A DNA stretch of 64,000 nucleotides from Bizionia saleffrena (GCF_008086175.1 NZ_VSKM01000001.1:248001-312000), one strand, 5' to 3'; positions 8,457-18,230 are shown, counted from the first letter of the stretch. The notes: generated by a model not told the origin, from the sequence alone. A program made the numbers and translations.

Positions 8457-11400
8457 TTAAATTAAAGAACCAATTTCAGTTAATTTCACTTTAATTGGAT
8501 TCATTTCTTTCCATTTCTTTAAGCTGCCAATTCTGACTTGCTCCTTTTTATTTTCTAAAGTGGAGGCTAAATGATGTCTAAAGGAATAATCTCCTTCAGA
8601 AATTTTTTGAACTCTAAACAAATGCTTGGTTAAAAAATCATAGTTCATTTTGCTATCATTGTACTCCTCATCTGTAAGCCCTAATAAAAACATATCATTT
8701 TCCTCTAAGGTGTTTATAATTCTGCCTTTATTGTATGTATTAGGCAGTTGATATATTGGTTGTTTTTGTTTTTGTCGCTCTACTACTTTCCAAAATGAAT
8801 TAATACATTCTTTCAATTCACCGTTTTCATCTTTATAAATTAAAATATGATGATTGTTCCTTGGATTTACATACTGATTTAATTCCTTAACTTTCTGCGC
8901 ATTAGACATTTCCTCCCTTACCCTTACTTTTTTTATTGGTACGGGTTCTCCATTTTTGTTTTTTAAAGTATAAAGTTGTTGAATATCTTTTTGAAATGAT
9001 TCTATTTGATTTGCAATAATCAATTCTTCTTCATCTGTACGAGATTTCTTTTTCTGTGTGAGCAATATCGTTATTTGCTTTTGCATTTTCACTTCTTCTA
9101 CTCTTGCATTAACAATGATTTTGCGAATCTCTAAATCAACTATCTTTTTTAGCTGGTTATCTTTTAGGTCGCTTACCTTCTTCCGAATATGATAACCTTT
9201 ACTTATTTCAAACGGCGCCTGTCTTTGTCCATAAATATTTTCTTTATGTAACTGTCCTCTAACCGCATCCCCAACACTTGTATATGTTTGTCCGTTTTTA
9301 ATGATGCGCTTTCTAACTTGTGTCAACACTTTTCTATTTTGTTTATGCGAGACTAAAATTTTCTCGGCTTTATTTTTTGCTGTAGTATGAAAATCCGTCC
9401 AAGGTTCTGGAAAATTTAGTTGTTCTTTTTCATATGGCAACCCTTTATATTTTGCTTCGCGTTGAGCATTATAGTCACTTAATTGTTGAAAATAACTTTG
9501 CTTTGATAAAGCAACAACCAAGGCATCTATTGCATGATGTCTATGATCACCCCTGTTTTTTTTAGGGTCGAATTTTATTTCTCCAGTATATTTATCAACC
9601 CAAATATTACCTTCTATCAAAGTCTGATTGTCTTCTAAGATTGGCTTTGGATTTTCAATAGCATTAAACTCATTTGGTTTCTCAACAATGTCGAACACCA
9701 CCCAATATTTCCCTGCTTTTTCCTTAGATTTAAAACGGTGATCTGTATCAACTTCTGAAACAAAAACTCCCTCACTATTGAGTGTACCTTCAATTCTTAT
9801 CTGGTTTAAATCAAACGCTGGCATTTCGTTAATAGCGCGGTTAAAATTAGCGTTATCTAAATCTACATCCAATAAAAGCCAATATTTACCATCTATTTTA
9901 TTGGTTTCACACTCGTAAATAAATGATGTAAAATAATTATCTTTCACTTCACCAAACAATAAAACTTGATTTCTCAATTTTTTTGGTTGTTTCTCTATTT
10001 CTGGTAAAACAAACTTTTTGTCTTTTATGGCTAGCTTCGCCCAATAAGAACCATTATCGAAATTTTTTGCGTTAATCATTCCAACACTATTATTCTTAAA
10101 CTTTTCACGATCTATTTTACCTCTTAAAACAAGTTCTTTTTCTGTACTTTCTGGACGCTCTTTAAAGATTCGAACCATCTTTGTTGGTTGCGATAGTTTT
10201 AGTTTAAGCCAATACTTTCCATTATTAAGTGCCCTGGTATCATAGGTTAAGTTAACATAGTCATCTATTGTTTTAAAAACGTCCTTATTTATTATTCCAG
10301 TTATCGTAGTCTCTCTAGGTTTCAGTGCAGGCTTTTTATTATATAACACAATTGTTGAAACGGCCTTATTATCTTCATCCATTACAACATAATGTGGATA
10401 GACTCTATCTTCTTTTATGTTATTGTTAGTAATATCCAAATCCATTACTGGTTGAAGTATATTGTTAAGTCCCCAAAGATGTCTTAATTCGGCTGTTAAA
10501 CTTCCAGGTAAAACACGCACATCATCGCATACTTGACTCATTATTTCTTTAGTCTTTTTACTAATGTAGCGCATGTCATTTAACTGTCTTTCTATAAAGC
10601 TACTTTGAACATCTGAGTCTTCAATTTTGATTTTTGAAGTGAAGCATTTTGCTTTATAATAAGGTAATAATTTATATGCTCTTTGTTCAATATCTTCCCA
10701 GCGCTCTGCTCCTCCCCAAAGTTTAGGGTCGTTATTCTTCTGATAAAATTGATAAGGTGTTAGTTTTCCTTTAAGTGTATTAAATTTTGAATCACATAAA
10801 GTTTTATTGGCAAAACTATCGTTTAAGGAAATACTTCTAGGTATAATGTGTTCTATCTGTATCTTATTTTCCGCTCCTAGCACATCACTTATATTAATTG
10901 AAGTATTTGTGTATGGGCAAACAGTAACAACTCCCCTGTCTTGCATCTCTTTATAAAGCAAAACTTTTTGAATATTGTTTCTATTATGCTTTAAACCATA
11001 CTCTGTCAGTAATTCTCTTGCAGCATCATTTTTTACTGTATTTTCGTTAATTCTGTTTGATTGTTCTTGTCTTCCTTTTTTACTGTTTTTGATATTACGC
11101 CCTAATTCCACTTGAATTCTATCAAACTGACCATGCTCTTTAATTAGTTGGTTGACTAATCTTCTGGTTTCATTAATACCTTGTTGCACTATAGGGTTTC
11201 TTAGGTTCTCAACAGGGTCAAGTTTTTCTTTAAGCGACTTTCTTTCGATATCTTGACTATGATGATATAATTTAATAAAACGTTTGTCGTCATTAACAAA
11301 ACCGAATTTATTTTCCACCAAATAAATTTTAATTTTCTCGATGGCTTCCCCTTCTTTATTTGATTTGTCTCTTATAATCTTTATAATGTCTTTTACTAAA

Positions 11401-13046
11401 ACATCTTCAGAATCTTTAAAATAGCTAATTAGATTTCCAAAAGCATTCATTACCCCTCCTAAAATAGTAGCATCACTCATTCGATACCCTTCTCTTAAAA
11501 ATGGCAGTATGTTTTTTACAGCTTTTAATGAAACATTAGAATAGCCTTCCTTTAAATTGATTTTCTTTACTTTATCATATAGCTTTTCATCTAAACCAAA
11601 ATCTGAAATCAACTTTTTTACTAAAATATCATTATCCTTAAAATCATAAAAACAATGCCATATTTTATTCTTATGATTTTCCCAAATCTCTTTTGGGAAC
11701 AATCCAGCCAAGTGCTTTGTTGTGTAATTACCAGGAACCTTTTGATCATCGCTATAATTCCATTTTTCATAAGGCATTTTTAGTTTTTTGGGAATTTCAG
11801 AAAAATCAAAATTACTATCCTTACAATTTATTAAGTCCAACACAATTAATCTTTGGATCCCATTTAACTTCTGCTTTTTACCATATTCAATATTGTTTAT
11901 ATACTGGTAAGCCCTAAATTCTTCATAGGTGGGATGAGAAAGATGACAAGGTGATTTTCCTTTCTGTAGATATACGCCTCCTTTTTCAACAGTGGGTTCA
12001 AATCTACATTTTGACAGCAATCCCTTTTGAGATCGCAATGGTCTTTGCCAAAACAGCAGACTATCTTCACTCTTATATCTTACTTTTCCTTCTTCGTCAT
12101 ATTCAATTTCTCCGCCAAAAAATTCTTTTAAAGGTAAAATAGATTTTGTTACTATTTTAAAAGTACTTTTTTCTGATTTCCCATTTTTAATTTCCTCAAT
12201 GTTAACATTCTCTTCCCCGTATTTTTTATACAGCTTTTCTATTTTCTTTTTATTTCTATTTGAACTCAAATTACCTTTCAAAAAAGTGAGTTTATTTTTT
12301 TCTCCAACCTTTCCTAATAACCCCAATTGCTTTGCTTGAATAGTCCAAATCTTATCAAATTCTTCAACATACATATCACGTAGGGTGTATCTCGCCCTAA
12401 CACGAAGCTCATTACCATTTTCGTCAGTAATCAATTTAAACGGTTCGCCTTCTACCGGATAAATTGAATTTAAAAAACTCCCCAGAGTACTGCCTACGAT
12501 ACTTTTTTGAGTTTGGTCAATACCAACCATTCCCTCTTTACCTTTGTATATTTTCCCTTCATCATTTCCTTTTCTATTACTTAAAAACCCCCTTCTTTGA
12601 ATAATGTGATACAAAACACGCCCCATCTCAAAAAGCGTTAAGTCTTTGTGTAATGCTTTGTTTCTTAAATAATATGGATTTTGTATATGCCATTCTATAT
12701 AAGATTTTGAATTAGGAGCTATACGTCCTATCTTACCTTTTGATTTATCCCATTTCGCCCAAATATCTAATTCGGCGTGTGACAACGGACACATGTTTAA
12801 ATCAATTAGAGTTCTTAGCAATTTTATTTTTCTTAAACGTTTCCGATAGAACTGCCTTCTTTGTTGTCTACTATTTCTTCTAGCTGCATTTTTTGACTCT
12901 TCCTTTTCGCCTGTACCAATAGTTTTTGCCACAACGCCCTCAGGGAATATTCTACTTCCCATTCCTGCAATCTCATTATTCTCATCGTATACTACTGCCC
13001 AACCAATCGAGTTGGTTCCTAAATCTAATCCTAAAATCTTCGCCAT
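8457..13046 (-). CDS. cas9: Type II-C Cas9 endonuclease, large form with tandem repeat insertion
   Basis: 1529 residues, among the larger Cas9 proteins. RuvC-I is ILGLDLGTNSIGWAV (D8); the Arg-rich bridge helix is about 54-76 (AARRNSRQQRRQFYRKR); RuvC-II is IQVELGRN (E647); HNH is about 705-760 with IEHIIPRS (H733) and FANK (N747); RuvC-III is HHAIDALVVAL (H1171, D1174). All catalytic residues are present. Between HNH and RuvC-III, roughly 900-1160, are four units of about 56 residues, each with a GxI/V...F segment and a G-K/S-YW strand at 943, 999, 1053 and 1112. The C-terminal about 350 residues should hold the wedge and PAM-interacting domains. It is divergent from the tracrRNA and collinear with the crRNA strand. 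Guided by crRNA:tracrRNA it cuts foreign DNA. Confidence 0.97.
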   Translation of the reverse strand: MAKILGLDLGTNSIGWAVVYDENNEIAGMGSRIFPEGVVAKTIGTGEKEESKNAARRNSRQQRRQFYRKRLRKIKLLRTLIDLNMCPLSHAELDIWAKWDKSKGKIGRIAPNSKSYIEWHIQNPYYLRNKALHKDLTLFEMGRVLYHIIQRRGFLSNRKGNDEGKIYKGKEGMVGIDQTQKSIVGSTLGSFLNSIYPVEGEPFKLITDENGNELRVRARYTLRDMYVEEFDKIWTIQAKQLGLLGKVGEKNKLTFLKGNLSSNRNKKKIEKLYKKYGEENVNIEEIKNGKSEKSTFKIVTKSILPLKEFFGGEIEYDEEGKVRYKSEDSLLFWQRPLRSQKGLLSKCRFEPTVEKGGVYLQKGKSPCHLSHPTYEEFRAYQYINNIEYGKKQKLNGIQRLIVLDLINCKDSNFDFSEIPKKLKMPYEKWNYSDDQKVPGNYTTKHLAGLFPKEIWENHKNKIWHCFYDFKDNDILVKKLISDFGLDEKLYDKVKKINLKEGYSNVSLKAVKNILPFLREGYRMSDATILGGVMNAFGNLISYFKDSEDVLVKDIIKIIRDKSNKEGEAIEKIKIYLVENKFGFVNDDKRFIKLYHHSQDIERKSLKEKLDPVENLRNPIVQQGINETRRLVNQLIKEHGQFDRIQVELGRNIKNSKKGRQEQSNRINENTVKNDAARELLTEYGLKHNRNNIQKVLLYKEMQDRGVVTVCPYTNTSINISDVLGAENKIQIEHIIPRSISLNDSFANKTLCDSKFNTLKGKLTPYQFYQKNNDPKLWGGAERWEDIEQRAYKLLPYYKAKCFTSKIKIEDSDVQSSFIERQLNDMRYISKKTKEIMSQVCDDVRVLPGSLTAELRHLWGLNNILQPVMDLDITNNNIKEDRVYPHYVVMDEDNKAVSTIVLYNKKPALKPRETTITGIINKDVFKTIDDYVNLTYDTRALNNGKYWLKLKLSQPTKMVRIFKERPESTEKELVLRGKIDREKFKNNSVGMINAKNFDNGSYWAKLAIKDKKFVLPEIEKQPKKLRNQVLLFGEVKDNYFTSFIYECETNKIDGKYWLLLDVDLDNANFNRAINEMPAFDLNQIRIEGTLNSEGVFVSEVDTDHRFKSKEKAGKYWVVFDIVEKPNEFNAIENPKPILEDNQTLIEGNIWVDKYTGEIKFDPKKNRGDHRHHAIDALVVALSKQSYFQQLSDYNAQREAKYKGLPYEKEQLNFPEPWTDFHTTAKNKAEKILVSHKQNRKVLTQVRKRIIKNGQTYTSVGDAVRGQLHKENIYGQRQAPFEISKGYHIRKKVSDLKDNQLKKIVDLEIRKIIVNARVEEVKMQKQITILLTQKKKSRTDEEELIIANQIESFQKDIQQLYTLKNKNGEPVPIKKVRVREEMSNAQKVKELNQYVNPRNNHHILIYKDENGELKECINSFWKVVERQKQKQPIYQLPNTYNKGRIINTLEENDMFLLGLTDEEYNDSKMNYDFLTKHLFRVQKISEGDYSFRHHLASTLENKKEQVRIGSLKKWKEMNPIKVKLTEIGSLI

Positions 13047-13115
13047 AAATACATTTTGTTATTTCGAACCCTAAAGCTACAAAAAACATAATTCTCCACA
13101 TTACGGTTTTCCACA

Positions 13116-13146
13116 TTGTATATTTAAAACTTATTCACTATATTTG
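13116..13146 (+). promoter_or_regulatory. tracrRNA promoter, Bacteroidetes type
   Basis: TTG at 13116-13118, a 20-bp spacer, and TATATTTG at 13139-13146, an exact match to the Bacteroidetes -7 consensus TAnnTTTG. The expected transcript start is about 13150-13155, immediately before the anti-repeat. Confidence 0.7.
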
Positions 13147-13149
13147 TAA

Positions 13150-13241
13150 CTGATTAAAATTTCTAATCTTTAATCTTATCACAATAAGGCTATATGCCGT
13201 AGATGAAAATCTTTAGTCCTGCTTCGGTAGGACTTTTTTTT
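13150..13241 (+). ncRNA. tracrRNA for Cas9
   Basis: The anti-repeat TTTCTAATCTTTAATC (13160-13175) is identical to 16 bases of the plus-strand repeat, so it pairs with the crRNA repeat; after a short mismatch TCACAA pairs again. Downstream are a small stem (GGC TATAT GCC, about 13188-13200) and a final hairpin AGTCCTGC TTCG GTAGGACT followed by eight or nine T (13215-13241), a strong Rho-independent terminator. The expected RNA is about 85-90 nt. It is read divergently from cas9. Confidence 0.85.
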
Positions 13242-13339
13242 GTTTAAAAGAATATTACAACCCCACCGCACAATTATTATTGTGGTAAAACACACAACAA
13301 CTCTCATTAAAATAATCCCTAAACTTCTATTATCACAAA

Positions 13340-14017
13340 CTAAAACAGTGTATACAGCGTAGTAACGATACTTCCTTTACCTTCTTTTAAAGTGATAGAT
13401 AACAATTGTTTTTCGGCTGTTATCTTTAAATTAAAGGGTGGAGCTAATACATTTAAACCACTATGTTTTTTCAGTCTAGTCCCTTGTCCCGAAATAATGT
13501 CTGTATTACATATAAAATCGCCATCGGGGAGATGTTCTGTTATAATAACATATTTAAAGCCGCTTAACTTACACAGTATATTTTGCACCTCTGCATTCGA
13601 TAAATGCTGGAGCACTTGTCGCAATAAAGCACAATCTCCCAAAGGCAATTCGTCTACGGCAATATCCAAACAGTAAAATTCTAAATTTTCTGCTTTAAAC
13701 TGTTTTTTATTATGCTCTATTAGGTCTGTTACAATATCTACCGCAGTATAGTTCTTGGTATACTTTACCAATTTTTTTCCCACATTAAAATCCCCGCAAC
13801 CCAAATCGCACACTACTATCGGACTTTCAAAAGCTGTTAAAAATGAGGTTACCGCATCTATATATGGATTTACTATTTCTGGCGCATGCGATCCTGCACC
13901 AGAATAGAAACTAGCACTATTACCACCCCAAAGTTTCATTTCGTAAACCTGCGCCATTGCCATTTTGGTTGGCCAGGCCGTCTTTATTTTTTTAGTCTCA
14001 CTCTCTTTCTTTTTCAT
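13340..14017 (-). CDS. Class I SAM-dependent methyltransferase
   Basis: 225 residues. Motif I of the Rossmann methyltransferase fold is clear at about 68-80 (VVCDLGCGDFNVG), followed by the acidic end of strand 2 (YTAVDIVTDLI) and a plausible motif IV region (DCALLRQVLQHLSN). The substrate cannot be deduced; the lack of a target-recognition domain or NPPY motif argues against a DNA methylase. It may act on a small molecule. It lies next to the tracrRNA on the opposite strand with no operon partner. Confidence 0.7.
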   Translation of the reverse strand: MKKKESETKKIKTAWPTKMAMAQVYEMKLWGGNSASFYSGAGSHAPEIVNPYIDAVTSFLTAFESPIVVCDLGCGDFNVGKKLVKYTKNYTAVDIVTDLIEHNKKQFKAENLEFYCLDIAVDELPLGDCALLRQVLQHLSNAEVQNILCKLSGFKYVIITEHLPDGDFICNTDIISGQGTRLKKHSGLNVLAPPFNLKITAEKQLLSITLKEGKGSIVTTLYTLF

Positions 14018-14173
14018 AAATACTTTAGCGTTATTTGTAAACTATAACGGTATAATTACGCGTTTATAAATGTAATATTAATACAATCTACTACATAATA
14101 TGCAATAAAGTATTATGAGGTTTAACCTCCTGTTTTATGCGTATTTTATAGCTTATAAAACTATGGTGATGCT

Positions 14174-14761
14174 TTGTTACAAACCTCAAGGTTGGTAAGC
14201 TTCCTATTTACTCGCCCCCCCCCTCAGCAACCCCTTTATCAGTATTTTGAAAAACGCACACTCTGCTTCATATCATTTTTAGCGCTCGTAGTAATTGGTC
14301 TTTTAGTTCCGCAGAATTTACAAATGCCAGTAAACGATGCTACCACTTCCGACTATAATTCGAAATCGTATTGGTGTTATCCTTGGAGGAAATCGGTAAC
14401 TCATAAAGGGGTGGATATTCTTGCTAAAAAGGGAACTAAGATTAGCGCTGCCACGTCAGGTCTTGTTTTATGTTCTGGCACAATAAGAATGGGTGAAAAT
14501 ATAGTGGTTATACTAGACCCCAAATGGCGTTTACATTATTACGCGCATCTAAACGATTTAAAAACAAGCACACTATCTATGGTTACCAAAAAACCAACCA
14601 TTGGATCCATTGGAACTAACGGAAATGCAGCCGGAAAATCACAACATTTACATTATGCAATAGCACCTATTATCCCTTATATTTGGCGCATAGATACGGA
14701 TAGACAAGGTTGGCGTAAAATGTTTTATTTAAATCCTATTGATTTTTTAAAAGGTACTTAA
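14174..14761 (+). CDS. M23-family metallopeptidase, membrane anchored
   Basis: About 195 residues: one transmembrane segment (about 30-47) then a lysostaphin-type M23 domain. Zn ligands and catalytic residues are visible: H77-x3-D81 in HKGVD, H121/H125 in HYYAH, and HLH at 158-160. Family role: cleavage of peptidoglycan cross-links in the periplasm. The start is doubtful: the long frame needs a TTG at 14174, rare in Bacteroidetes, and runs through nine C (14215-14223) that encode PPP. The next ATG (14324) would remove the membrane anchor. Either the C-run length has changed or the true start is non-canonical. Confidence 0.7.
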   Translation: MLQTSRLVSFLFTRPPPQQPLYQYFEKRTLCFISFLALVVIGLLVPQNLQMPVNDATTSDYNSKSYWCYPWRKSVTHKGVDILAKKGTKISAATSGLVLCSGTIRMGENIVVILDPKWRLHYYAHLNDLKTSTLSMVTKKPTIGSIGTNGNAAGKSQHLHYAIAPIIPYIWRIDTDRQGWRKMFYLNPIDFLKGT

Positions 14762-14839
14762 CACTACCATATTTGAAACCAAGAAATTCACAAGATTAAA
14801 TATAGAAAATGAACTCCTTTTAATTAGTTTAGCCTACTT

Positions 14840-15316
14840 ATGAAGTATTATTTACTCTTATTTTTATGTGTAACCAGCATTTCTATGCACGCGCAAAGTG
14901 TTTACAAAACACCTTCCGGCAAGAAATACCATTTATCATCGTGTAGAATGGTTGAAAACGTCTCGAAACAACTTTTAGGAGCGAACGACATTTCAAAATC
15001 CAACTTAGCGCCTTGCAAAATTTGTAAACCTTCCGTTTTATCTTATCGTTCGCGCACTTATTCCGCTTCAAACAAAGCGGTAGGACAATCGGAATCGGAG
15101 AGATGTAGAGGCTTTACTAAAAAAGGCTCCAGGTGCAAACACAACACCAGAATTGCAAACGGATATTGTTATCAGCATACAAAACAAAACAACTCTTCTT
15201 CTATTAAAGCTTCTAAATACCCCACTACAACTGCTACTTGTGGCGCGCGTACCCAAGCTGGCAACTCCTGTAAAAGAAAAGTAAAAAGCGGCGGACATTG
15301 CTATCAGCATCAATAA
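14840..15316 (+). CDS. Secreted Cys-rich protein with two CxxH-type zinc-like repeats (DUF5763-like)
   Basis: 158 residues with a signal peptide (MKYYLLLFLCVTSISMHAQ). Residues about 20-60 contain a short Cys unit (HLSSCRMV...APCKICKP) similar to metal-binding Ada-like segments. Two later units share the pattern C-x-(A/G)-x-T-x2-G-x2-C-(K)-x8-G-x-C-Y-Q-H: one around RCRGFTKKGSRCKHN...YCYQH, the second around TCGARTQAGNSCKRK...HCYQH at the C-terminus. Each unit offers three Cys and one His, so a structural metal site is likely. The function is unknown. It sits 78 bp after the M23 peptidase gene and may be co-transcribed. Confidence 0.6.
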   Translation: MKYYLLLFLCVTSISMHAQSVYKTPSGKKYHLSSCRMVENVSKQLLGANDISKSNLAPCKICKPSVLSYRSRTYSASNKAVGQSESERCRGFTKKGSRCKHNTRIANGYCYQHTKQNNSSSIKASKYPTTTATCGARTQAGNSCKRKVKSGGHCYQHQ

Positions 15317-15481
15317 AAAACACTTTTAATATCCTGAATTATAGTTGTTTAAGCTGAAAGAGAGAAAACTATCAGATTTTTCCTCAAATACAATAAGATT
15401 AAATCTAAAACCAACTGAAGCTATAAGGATTAAACCTAATTACTTATTTTTGCGCAATAATTAACGTACCACGAACACGCT

Positions 15482-16960
15482 ATGCCCAATAACACCCTTA
15501 CCATTCTATTTCTATCACTTTATGTTTTAGGAATAATTACTATTGGAATACGAAATAGGAAAAGTAAAAACAGCGAAGATTACTTTTTGGGTTCTCGAAA
15601 ATTACCGGCTTGGCTACTTGCCATTACATTTATTGCGTCTTGGTGGGGTGGTGGTTCCGCGATAGATTTGGTCGATCACGCCCACCAAAACGGATTGAGC
15701 TCTTTCTGGATTTACGGTGTTCCCGTGCTTATTGCCACCGCATTAATGTTTCTGTTTGCCAAAGGTATTAGAAATATTGGCAGTCTCTCGCAACCGCAGT
15801 TAATGAGGGAGCGCTACAACGATAATGTTGCCCTATTATTAACCGTATTTATTATTATCTTTATGGTAATCGCTTCCGCCATTCAAGTCATTGTTATCGG
15901 GAAGTTTTTTAATGCTTTTTTTAATATTTCTTACGAAATGGGCGCGCTAATAGGCACCGCAATCGTATTAACGTATTCTTTATTTGGTGGATTTCGAGGT
16001 GTTGTTATTACCGATTTCCTACAGTTTATTTTCTTTCTCTTTACAGGAATTTTTCTGTTTTATCTTACCTACACACAATCGGGAGGGATGGAAGCTGTAA
16101 AGTCTACTGCAATAGCCAACGGTAACACGGGCTACACTTCATTTTTTAATAAAGTATCAGATAATCTAGCTTATGTGATCACTTTTGGAACCTCGTGGAT
16201 GATTCAAGCGAATATTTGGCAACGTATTTCGGCAGCAAAAAAAGCCTCCGATGCAAAAAAAATGATGGTTATTAGCTTTTTGGCCTTTATCCCGCTATAC
16301 CTTATGGTTACTTACACAGGAATGTTTAGTAGTGTCATTTATGATACTGTTCCTCAAGTTGGTATTGTACCAGATCTTATTAGTAAAATAGAAAACCCAT
16401 TACTTAGTGCTCTGCTTTTTTTGGGTTTATGCTCGGCGATGATGTCTACGATGGACTCTTTAATTAACACGGGGGCCTTATCGCTTACTGTCGATATTCA
16501 TAAAAAATACATAAATCCCGAAGCCACAGAGAACCAAAGTGTAAAAATTGCGCGCTGGTCCACCTTAATAATGTGTACCATTGCATTATTTATTGCACTT
16601 AAAATTAAATCGGTATTAACCATTTCTTGGATTGGTTCCGACTTTCTTACTAGTGGGGCATTTGTACCTTTAATTTTCGGCTTTTTATGGGCTCGAGGAA
16701 CTGCAAAAGCCGCAACTATTTCTATGGTTTTCGGACTCTTATTCTCGACATACAACCTCTTGGTTGCTTTAGGTGTAGATTTGCCCGTCGCTTGGGACAT
16801 TGCATCAGCAAAACAAGCGATTATCGGACTTTCAGCATCGTTAATAGTGTACGTGGTTTGTAGTCTTTTTACAAGTCCCGATTTTGAAAGAAGCAGACGT
16901 TTTATTCAAAAAGCCAATATTTTAAACCGAAAAACAGTCGTATTGAAAAAGGATAATTAA
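15482..16960 (+). CDS. Sodium:solute symporter (SSS family)
   Basis: 492 residues with about 13 hydrophobic helices. The N-terminal region DYFLGSRKLPAWLLAITFIASWWGG is the typical SSS start, with further family segments TYSLFGGFRGVVITDFLQF and LCSAMMSTMDSLINTGALSLTVDI (Na+-site region). It moves an unknown solute with Na+ across the inner membrane. A -7-like box TATTTTTG lies at 15445-15452, about 30 bp before the start, but without a good TTG partner. It is monocistronic as far as seen. Confidence 0.85.
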   Translation: MPNNTLTILFLSLYVLGIITIGIRNRKSKNSEDYFLGSRKLPAWLLAITFIASWWGGGSAIDLVDHAHQNGLSSFWIYGVPVLIATALMFLFAKGIRNIGSLSQPQLMRERYNDNVALLLTVFIIIFMVIASAIQVIVIGKFFNAFFNISYEMGALIGTAIVLTYSLFGGFRGVVITDFLQFIFFLFTGIFLFYLTYTQSGGMEAVKSTAIANGNTGYTSFFNKVSDNLAYVITFGTSWMIQANIWQRISAAKKASDAKKMMVISFLAFIPLYLMVTYTGMFSSVIYDTVPQVGIVPDLISKIENPLLSALLFLGLCSAMMSTMDSLINTGALSLTVDIHKKYINPEATENQSVKIARWSTLIMCTIALFIALKIKSVLTISWIGSDFLTSGAFVPLIFGFLWARGTAKAATISMVFGLLFSTYNLLVALGVDLPVAWDIASAKQAIIGLSASLIVYVVCSLFTSPDFERSRRFIQKANILNRKTVVLKKDN

Positions 16961-16990
16961 TTTGTTTTCTTCGGAAGTAATCCTTCTAAT

Positions 16991-17470
16991 TTAGAGCGTA
17001 TTTACGACTATCTCCGGCTGAATTTCAATCGGAAAATTACAAGAATTAGCAATAAAACACAAGTGATGTGCTTTCTCGTGCAATTGTATCGCCAAGTCTT
17101 TTTTTGAAGCCTCTGTAATAGTTACTAATGGTTTTAAAATAGCGCGATTAAAGAACCCGCTTCCAGAAGGGTTAACTTTTAAAAAAGCTTCGGCATTATC
17201 GGTGTAGTGTATCACTTCAATACCATTTTGCGCACAAACATATAAATAAGACATCATATGACAAGAAACTAAAGCAGAAAGCAACAAATCTTCAGGATTG
17301 TAACACGAGTCGTCACCTCGAAACGCTTTGGCAGCAGAAACCGACAAATCTGGCTTAGAATCTGAAATATGAACACTATGATTCCGACTGAAAGTTCTTG
17401 GTTTACTAGTACTTTCTCCTTCTTTTAGTGTCCAAACTACGGTGGCTTTAAAAGTATGATTTAAATGCAT
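16991..17470 (-). CDS. OsmC-family protein
   Basis: 159 residues. The OsmC fold is indicated by YNPEDLLLSALVSCHMMSYLYVC, with the first conserved Cys in SCHMM, and the second Cys in FIANSCNFPIEI. Members reduce organic hydroperoxides through these two cysteines. It is convergent with the symporter gene (30-bp gap). A second, different OsmC paralogue lies at 61501-61923. Confidence 0.8.
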   Translation of the reverse strand: MHLNHTFKATVVWTLKEGESTSKPRTFSRNHSVHISDSKPDLSVSAAKAFRGDDSCYNPEDLLLSALVSCHMMSYLYVCAQNGIEVIHYTDNAEAFLKVNPSGSGFFNRAILKPLVTITEASKKDLAIQLHEKAHHLCFIANSCNFPIEIQPEIVVNTL

Positions 17471-17611
17471 ATTTATTTTTAAAGCTGAAGATAATGAAAT
17501 GCGCTGCCATAAAAGAGGTGTGCTCTTGTTAACGTCTTTGAAAAACCAAGATCAATAAAACAGATACTCTAGAACCCATAATTAAGACGTACTATAAAAG
17601 GTGTCTTCATA

Positions 17612-17872
17612 TCATTTCTCAGGATTTTTAGGACTATAATTTGAAATATTCCGATACCCTTTTTGATCTCTAATAATAGCATCGTGAAAAGAGCGCTGCC
17701 ATTTAAATGCACTAAAACCAGAAAGATGAATGTGTTTAGATGCCGATGTTTTAAAAGCACCGACTACACTTGACAACGATTTTATTTTAACCTCTTTTCC
17801 AGAAGCTTTCAAGCTGTCTATCTCTATAATAACGTGTACGTGATTTGGCATTACCACACTAGCGTGAAACAC
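17612..17872 (-). pseudogene. Remnant of a REP-associated tyrosine transposase (RAYT, Y1 family)
   Basis: The conserved HUH motif is present (VVMPNHVHVIIEI) followed by the family segment VGAFKTSASKHIH...KWQRSFHDAIIRD and YRNISNYSPKNPEK, which ends the protein. The N-terminal part is missing or out of frame: upstream of 17872 another frame reads on to a stop. Only about 87 of the usual 150-200 residues are in frame and no ATG precedes them. It is therefore a decayed copy. The AT/GA-rich repeats downstream may be associated debris. Confidence 0.7.
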
Positions 17873-18164
17873 AACATATTCCTATTGGGTTGGTAGCCAT
17901 TGCAAGCGTTCTAAAACTATTTTGCCATACGCCTTTAAGTACATTACGATATTAGATTTTTCAAATGAAGAAATATTCAAAACCTCAGCAAAACAACATA
18001 CTTTATCTTGCACACAGATCGTAACGCAATTAAATTATCTCGCTAATAATTATACGCTTCTAATCTATTCCGTTTTCTATTTTTCATATTCCATCCGTAA
18101 ATATAAGAAAATTCTGGATAGATTAAATTCGAGATTTCTGAAGCAATTTCGAGCGCAATTTCTA

Positions 18165-18230
<66 letters not shown>

